From Aminobacter sp. AP02 (GTDB taxonomy: Bacteria > Pseudomonadota > Alphaproteobacteria > Rhizobiales > Rhizobiaceae), in the NCBI RefSeq assembly GCF_003148805.1, contig NZ_QGGX01000001.1, forward strand, positions 62,001-126,000: a DNA stretch of 64,000 nt, read 5' to 3'. Below the pieces are notes generated by a model. The model made no database searches, had not been told where the DNA came from, and was given only the letters and a program-made list of their open reading frames with translations. Made by a program: the position numbers and the translations under genes. This document shows positions 59,460 to 64,000 of this stretch, piece after piece. Within the stretch, counting starts at the first letter, position 1; each line of letters opens with the position of its first letter.

Positions 59460-60217
59460 CGGGCTTCTTGCCTCTCGGCAGCATCGGCCTGCCGTGCCGA
59501 CAGCGCCTTTTCGTAGACGCTCGACTGATAGGCGATGAGTTCCTCGAAGGCGGATGTGGCGGCCGAGGCGTCGCGGTCGCGCAGCGCTTCCAGGATATCG
59601 GCATGCAGCGACACCACGCGGCCGCGCTCGCGGAAGCGGAAGGAGATCATGTTGGTCGCCGGGATCAGCGAGTCGTTGACCACCAGCATGATGAAACGCA
59701 ATTCGTTGTTGCCGGTGGCCTGGGCGATGGCGTGATGGAAGGCAACATCGAGCCGGCAAAATTCCTCGTCGGAAATTCCGTCGCGTTCAAAGGCTTCCAG
59801 GGTGGCTTCGATTGAGGTCAGGTCTTCGGCGGTGGCGCGTTCGGCGGCGAGCTGGACGCAGGTGCGGCCAAGCAGCAGGCGCGCCTCGACGATCTCGTTG
59901 AGTCCGAAGACGCCGAGCCCGACAAACCAGGTCGTCATCTCCTGCAGCATCTGGCTGGCCGCGGTGAGCGAGGGTGCGTTGACGAAGACGCCGCCATTGG
60001 GCCCGCGCTTGGACCGCACCAGCTTCTTCGCCGCCAATATCTTGAGCGCTTCACGCACGGTCGGCTGCGAGACGCCGAAACGCTGTGCGATCTCGGCTTC
60101 CGACGGCAGCCGCGCCTCGACGCTGAGCGCGCCTTGCACGATCTCCTGCTGGAGCGCCGTCGCGATCTGATGTGCCAGGCTCTTGGTCACCTGGACTGCC
60201 TGCTTAGCGTCCTCCAT
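59456..60217 (-). CDS. GntR-family regulator, FCD subgroup (paralogue of 55145)
   Basis: Regulator of 253 residues. The winged helix (IAQRFGVSQPTVREALKIL, then KRGPNGGVFV) and FCD domain (LDVAFHHAIAQATGNNEL, SLHADILEALRDRDASAA) match the first GntR protein position for position in most conserved stretches, including the recognition helix. It is divergent from the Pot-type importer and translationally coupled to the CoA ligase. It likely controls both, sensing an imported aromatic acid or its CoA ester. Confidence 0.92.
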   Translation of the reverse strand: MEDAKQAVQVTKSLAHQIATALQQEIVQGALSVEARLPSEAEIAQRFGVSQPTVREALKILAAKKLVRSKRGPNGGVFVNAPSLTAASQMLQEMTTWFVGLGVFGLNEIVEARLLLGRTCVQLAAERATAEDLTSIEATLEAFERDGISDEEFCRLDVAFHHAIAQATGNNELRFIMLVVNDSLIPATNMISFRFRERGRVVSLHADILEALRDRDASAATSAFEELIAYQSSVYEKALSARQADAAERQEAR

Positions 60218-60256
60218 ACGCGTATTCTCTCCCTCGTTGGCCGCTTCTTATTATTT

Positions 60257-60278
60257 CAATATTACAATATCTAAATTG
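60257..60278. promoter_or_regulatory. CAATAT repeats and small inverted repeat before the importer
   Basis: CAATAT occurs at 60257-60262 and 60265-60270. The second copy forms CAAT-6-ATTG with 60275-60278. The AT-rich cluster lies in the 171-base gap between the divergent GntR and binding-protein genes and resembles the inverted CAATAT site at 55066, suggesting a shared operator type for the two paralogous regulators. Confidence 0.45.
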
Positions 60279-60388
60279 TTGACCGCCTGATCAGAAAATG
60301 CAAGCCTTCGATCCAACAGGGCTGCGCTATCTATCCTGCGACGCAGTCACAATAAGAACTTCAGTGGGAACATGGGAGATAATTTCCG

Positions 60389-61423
60389 ATGAAGCTGACT
60401 AGGCGTGAATTCGCCGTCGGTATGACGACGGCTATTGCCTCGATGACCCTGCCACGGCTTGCCTCCGCGCAATCGTCGCTGGTCGTTCCGACCTATGGCG
60501 GGCTGTGGGCCAAGTTCTGGGAAGAGAAACTCTTGCCCGGCCTCACATCGGCGACCGGCATCCAGCCGCAGCTCGATGTTGGGCTCGGCAAGGATTTCGT
60601 CGCCAAAATCCGCGCTGGCGGCGACCGTTCACCCTACAGCATCTTCATGGGAAACGAGAACATTGCCGCCGTGCTGCGCGCCGAAGGCTTCTTCGAGCCC
60701 TTCGACCTCACCAAGGTGCCGAATGCCCAAAAGACGTTCCCGCAGTTCGTCAACAAGGACGCCAAGGGCATCCGCGCCGTCGTTTCGCCGATCGGGCTGG
60801 CCTACCGCATCGACCTGGTGAAGACCGCGCCGACCTCTTGGCACGACCTTTGGGAAAACCCCGAGTTCAAGGGCAAGACCGGCCTCTACCAGATCGGCAA
60901 CACCGGCGCTGTGTTGTTCCTGCGCCTGGTGGCCGAACTGTTCGGCAGCGGGCCAGACGATTTCGACACCGCCTTTACCAAGATCAAGGAACTGCTGCCG
61001 TTCACGCAAGCCTCGTGGAGCGGTGAGGTGGCAACGGCCCTGATCCGCGGCGACGCGATCATAGCTCCTGTCGACTGGACCGAGATCATGACGCTGCAGG
61101 ACAAGGGCGCGCCGGTTGCGATCGTTGCCCCCAAGGAGGGCGTGCTCGCTTTCGAGCAGTCGTTCAACCTGGTCGCCACCGGCACCGAAAAGGACGCCGC
61201 GCACGCCTATCTGAACTACATCCTCGACGCCAATGTTCAGCAAGACATGGCCAAGGCCTTCTACACCTCGCCCAGCAACAGCTCATCCGTCGTGGACGAA
61301 AAGATGTCGGTACGCACGCCGATCGTTGGTCCGCGGATGGCCGAGATCAAGAGCTACGACTGGAACAGCTACGTCGACAAGGCGGCGGAGATCGCTGATC
61401 GCTGGAACCGGGAAATGGCGTAG
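60389..61423 (+). CDS. ABC substrate-binding protein, polyamine/Pot type, Tat-like signal
   Basis: Periplasmic binding protein of 344 residues (SBP_bac_8/PotD group). The N-terminus LTRREFAVGMTTAIASM has a twin-arginine motif and hydrophobic core, cut near ASAQS, so export by Tat is likely. The mature protein shows VVPTYGGLWAKFWEEKLLPG and WHDLWENPEFKGKTGL, typical of this family. Ligands of relatives include putrescine, spermidine and small organic acids or phosphonates. It starts after GTGGGAACATGGGAG, and the ATPase gene is 73 bases downstream. Confidence 0.9.
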   Translation: MKLTRREFAVGMTTAIASMTLPRLASAQSSLVVPTYGGLWAKFWEEKLLPGLTSATGIQPQLDVGLGKDFVAKIRAGGDRSPYSIFMGNENIAAVLRAEGFFEPFDLTKVPNAQKTFPQFVNKDAKGIRAVVSPIGLAYRIDLVKTAPTSWHDLWENPEFKGKTGLYQIGNTGAVLFLRLVAELFGSGPDDFDTAFTKIKELLPFTQASWSGEVATALIRGDAIIAPVDWTEIMTLQDKGAPVAIVAPKEGVLAFEQSFNLVATGTEKDAAHAYLNYILDANVQQDMAKAFYTSPSNSSSVVDEKMSVRTPIVGPRMAEIKSYDWNSYVDKAAEIADRWNREMA

Positions 61424-61496
61424 AGCCACGACCGGCATCAAAGTAGTGGCCGGGAGGGCCCCCACCTCCCGGTCGGCAACCGCGCGAGGACATCGG

Positions 61497-62603
61497 ATGA
61501 CCGCACTGACCATTGACCGTATCAACAAGCGGTATGGCAACTTGCACATCCTCAAGGACATCTCGATACCGATTGCCAAGGGCGAGTTCGTCTCGCTGCT
61601 CGGCCCCAGCGGCTGCGGCAAGACGACGACGCTGCGATGCATCGCCGGCTTCGAGCGGCCCGACGACGGCAGCATCCTGTTTGGCAACCGCGACGTGACG
61701 CGCACACTGCCCGAGCAGCGCGACATCGGCATGGTGTTCCAGTCCTACGCGCTGTTTCCGCATATGACGGTGGCCGAAAACCTGAGCTTCGGCCTCGAAG
61801 TGCGCAAGGTTTCCGTGCCCGACCGACAAAAGCGCATCGCTGACGTTCTCGCCATGGTGCGCCTCGAAGGCTACGACAAGCGGTTTCCGCGCGAACTCTC
61901 GGGCGGCCAGCAGCAGCGCGTGGCACTGGCCCGTGCGCTGGTCATCGAACCGTCGGTGCTTTTGCTCGACGAGCCGCTGGCCAATCTCGACGCCACCTTG
62001 CGCGACGAGATGCGCTTTTTCATCCGCGACCTGCAGCAGCGTGTCGGCATCACCAGCATCTACGTCACTCACGACCAGGCCGAAGCGATGGTCATGTCGG
62101 ACAAGATCGTGGTGATGAGTGCCGGCACGATCTCGCAGTTCGGCTCGCCACGCGAAATCTACGAACGTCCCGCCTCGCAGTCAGTAGCCGGCTTCATCGG
62201 CCGATCCAACACGATATCAGGCAAGATCGCCGAAGCGCTTGGCCAGGACAGCTACAAGGTCGACACGCCTTGCGGCAGCATAGGCACGACGGGCCCGGCG
62301 GGCCTTGCCAAGGGGGCTGAGGTCAAGATCATGATCCGGCCGGAGAACATCCACACCCGAAAACAATGTGTTGGAGCAGGCCAAAAGCAAGAGGCTGGCT
62401 CGGGGGAGGCGGGCAAGGACGAAAACGTGCTCGCGGGTGCCGTGGTCAACTCAGTCTACCAGGGGAGCGCCAACCAGCTCGCCGTCAAGCTCGCCAGCGG
62501 CGACCGCGTGACGGTCGATGTCAACGGCCGCAACCCGCTCGACGTCGGCGAACAGGTCGCCTTGCGTTTTGCCGCCAGCGACACTTGGCTTTTGGCATCA
62601 TGA
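61497..62603 (+). CDS. ABC transporter ATP-binding protein, PotA-like
   Basis: ATPase of 368 residues. Walker A GPSGCGKTT, signature LSGGQQQRV, Walker B LLLDEPLANLD and switch VTHDQAEAM are followed by a TOBE/MOP regulatory domain (about 250-368). That domain is interrupted by a charged stretch of about 20 residues (TRKQCVGAGQKQEAGSGEAG) where relatives usually have a short loop. ATG 61497 is preferred over the open frame from 61233, which overlaps the binding protein. The stop overlaps the permease ATG by 4 bases. Confidence 0.9.
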   Translation: MTALTIDRINKRYGNLHILKDISIPIAKGEFVSLLGPSGCGKTTTLRCIAGFERPDDGSILFGNRDVTRTLPEQRDIGMVFQSYALFPHMTVAENLSFGLEVRKVSVPDRQKRIADVLAMVRLEGYDKRFPRELSGGQQQRVALARALVIEPSVLLLDEPLANLDATLRDEMRFFIRDLQQRVGITSIYVTHDQAEAMVMSDKIVVMSAGTISQFGSPREIYERPASQSVAGFIGRSNTISGKIAEALGQDSYKVDTPCGSIGTTGPAGLAKGAEVKIMIRPENIHTRKQCVGAGQKQEAGSGEAGKDENVLAGAVVNSVYQGSANQLAVKLASGDRVTVDVNGRNPLDVGEQVALRFAASDTWLLAS

Positions 62604-63487
62604 GCGCGCTCGAGGCAGTTCCACGCATCGAAAGCCGAAGCAATCGCGGCAGCGCCACCTGGATGGTGGTTCCAGCACTGGTGCTGCTCATCGGTTTTTT
62701 TGCGCTGCCTTATCTCACGATCATCACCATGAGCTTGCGCGAGGCTTCCACCCGCGCCGTCTACGGCGAAGGCCTCACGCTTTCGCACTATACGACCGCA
62801 CTTGGCGACTTCTACATCTGGGGCATCCTCGGCCGCACCTTGCTTATAGGCGCTACCGTCACGGTGCTTTCACTGCTGCTCGGTTATCCCGTTGCCTATC
62901 ATCTCGCCAAGTCTCGATCGCGCTGGACAAGCTTGCTCTACATCTTCGTGCTGTCGCCGCTGCTCGTCGGGCTGGTGGTGCGGACCTTTGCGTGGATGAT
63001 TATCCTGTCCAACAACGGCGTCGCCAACCAGGCGCTCAAGGCCATCGGCCTGATCACTTTCCCCCTTCAACTGATGAACAACTCGCTCGGCGTTACGATC
63101 GCGCTGACGCATGTCTTCTTGCCCTTCATCATCCTGCCGCTGCTCGGCAATCTGCAGGCGATCAGCCCCGACCTCGCCATGGCCTCGCGCTCGCTCGGCG
63201 CCTCGCGGATGCGGACATTCTGGAAAGTGACGTTGCCGCTCAGCATGCCCGGCATCCAGGCCGGCACCATCCTGGTATTCGTGCTGTCGATCAGTGCCTA
63301 TGTCACGCCAGCCATGCTTGGCGGCACCGGCGGGCGCACCATGTCGGTGCTGGTGGTGCAATATCTCGTAGACAATTTCCGCTGGCCGGCAGGGGCAGCA
63401 CTCGCCATCATAATGGCGGCGGTGGCTGTCATGTTCGTCGGGCTCTATCTCAAGCTTACGGCGCGCGCGATGCGGAGGCTGCCATGA
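62600..63487 (+). CDS. ABC transporter permease, PotB-like
   Basis: Inner-membrane permease of 295 residues with six hydrophobic segments; the first is MVVPALVLLIGFFALPYLTI. The EAA loop is seen in PDLAMASRSLGASRMRTFWKVTLPLSMPG. ATG 62600 overlaps the ATPase stop and its own stop overlaps the next permease ATG (ATGA both times), so the three are translated as a chain. The long frame from 62366 is in another frame from the real ATPase and is not used. Confidence 0.91.
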   Translation: MSALEAVPRIESRSNRGSATWMVVPALVLLIGFFALPYLTIITMSLREASTRAVYGEGLTLSHYTTALGDFYIWGILGRTLLIGATVTVLSLLLGYPVAYHLAKSRSRWTSLLYIFVLSPLLVGLVVRTFAWMIILSNNGVANQALKAIGLITFPLQLMNNSLGVTIALTHVFLPFIILPLLGNLQAISPDLAMASRSLGASRMRTFWKVTLPLSMPGIQAGTILVFVLSISAYVTPAMLGGTGGRTMSVLVVQYLVDNFRWPAGAALAIIMAAVAVMFVGLYLKLTARAMRRLP

Positions 63488-64000
63488 CAGGTGCATCGTG
63501 CGGTGTCGAAAAGACCATCTGGGACAGGCTGTTCACCTCCCTTGTCGCGGCGATCTACATATTCCTGATGTTTCCGATCGTGCTGGTGGTGCTGCTGTCG
63601 TTCAATTCGGGCGAGTTCCTGGCCTTCCCGCTAGAAGGCTTTTCGCTGCGCTGGTTCGAGGCACTGTTTTCAAACAAGCGCTTCCTCGACGCCACGCTCT
63701 ATTCGATTCAGATCGCCGCGGTCTCGACAATCGTCAATGGCGTGATCGGCACGCTGGCTGCGATCTATGTCGCCCGCTATGCCAAGGTTGCCCGCGACTT
63801 CATGCGCCTTATCATGACGGCACCTCTCCTGGTGCCCGAGATCCTGACGGCGATAGCGCTGCTGTTTTACTTCTACGAAATCCGGATTGGCACTGACTAT
63901 TCGATCGGCATCCAGATCGGCCATATCGTCGTCACATTCCCCTATGTGTTCCTCAATGTTTCCTCGGCGCTGTTCAATTTCGACCGCTCGCAGGAGGAAG
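63484..64000 (+). CDS. ABC transporter permease, PotC-like (3' truncated by window end)
   Basis: Second permease of the Pot-type importer, open to the last base; 172 residues are visible. It starts at ATG 63484 in an ATGA overlap and reads MTGASCGVEKTIWDRLFTSL, with helices at IYIFLMFPIVLVVLLSFNS, IQIAAVSTIVNGVIGTLAAI and LIMTAPLLVPEILTAIALLF. The phrase FSLRWFEALFSNKRFLDATL is typical of PotC/YdcV permeases. The EAA loop and last helices lie beyond the window. Confidence 0.9.
   Translation, partial: MTGASCGVEKTIWDRLFTSLVAAIYIFLMFPIVLVVLLSFNSGEFLAFPLEGFSLRWFEALFSNKRFLDATLYSIQIAAVSTIVNGVIGTLAAIYVARYAKVARDFMRLIMTAPLLVPEILTAIALLFYFYEIRIGTDYSIGIQIGHIVVTFPYVFLNVSSALFNFDRSQEE

Noticed and set aside
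1-64000. Mobile element, phage or genomic-island signatures
   Set aside because: No transposase, integrase, tRNA-associated direct repeats or abrupt composition change was seen by eye.

Overview
The window is GC-rich, tightly packed bacterial DNA. Rhizobiales-style gene content (many ABC importers, GntR/FCD, RpiR and MarR regulators, aromatic catabolism, a BTLCP/type I secretion adhesin locus) suggests an alphaproteobacterium of the Mesorhizobium/Aminobacter/Phyllobacteriaceae type. The taxonomy is an inference from gene content. I saw no rRNA, tRNA, CRISPR array, transposase or integrase.

Layout. (1) 1-4634: a peptide/opine-type ABC importer (5'-truncated family 5 binding protein, two permeases, one double-headed ATPase), followed by an aldehyde dehydrogenase (4707-6116) and a terminator. 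(2) 6238-12270: a homoprotocatechuate (3,4-dihydroxyphenylacetate) meta-cleavage operon on the minus strand, hpaF-E-D-G-H-I, with the divergent MarR regulator hpaR and an 18-bp perfect palindrome between them. The pathway ends in pyruvate and succinic semialdehyde. The hydroxylase hpaBC is not in the window. (3) 12368-14150, minus strand: a membrane diguanylate cyclase with an I-site and a degenerate nuclease-fold membrane protein. (4) 14270-38865: a large surface-adhesin locus of the Lap type. It encodes a periplasmic LapG-like cysteine protease, a TolC-like outer-membrane protein, a type I secretion ABC transporter with a C39-like N-terminus, a HlyD-type adaptor, a ribbon-helix-helix/PAS-like protein, a 5048-residue RTX adhesin, a small acidic protein, a small exported cysteine-containing protein and an LppC-like lipoprotein. 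The adhesin has an N-terminal retention module with a di-alanine LapG-type site, DDGP-linked beta modules, a 741-bp perfect tandem duplication, a VWA domain, RTX repeats and a C-terminal secretion signal. (5) 39090-49963: an RpiR regulator diverging from an M81 metallopeptidase, a GH20 beta-N-acetylhexosaminidase, a GNAT acetyltransferase and a complete ABC importer whose binding protein resembles the chitin-oligosaccharide-binding protein of Vibrio. This looks like a chitooligosaccharide or amino-sugar conjugate uptake operon. (6) 50107-60217: a fused indolepyruvate ferredoxin oxidoreductase coupled to a D-lactate-dehydrogenase-type FAD enzyme, a GntR regulator, an AcuI-type reductase, an enoyl-CoA hydratase, a feruloyl-CoA-synthetase-like ligase and a second, paralogous GntR regulator. 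This suggests breakdown of aryl-lactates and aryl-propenoates through CoA thioesters. (7) 60389-64000: a polyamine-type (Pot) ABC importer cut off by the window end.

How it fits together. Regions 2 and 6 could form one aromatic catabolic theme: aryl-lactate to aryl-pyruvate to aryl-acetyl-CoA, and dihydroxyphenylacetate ring cleavage. Region 4 is a self-contained secretion and release system for one giant adhesin. Its probable c-di-GMP input is unresolved, because no LapD-type receptor is encoded here and only a cyclase with an allosteric site lies next door.
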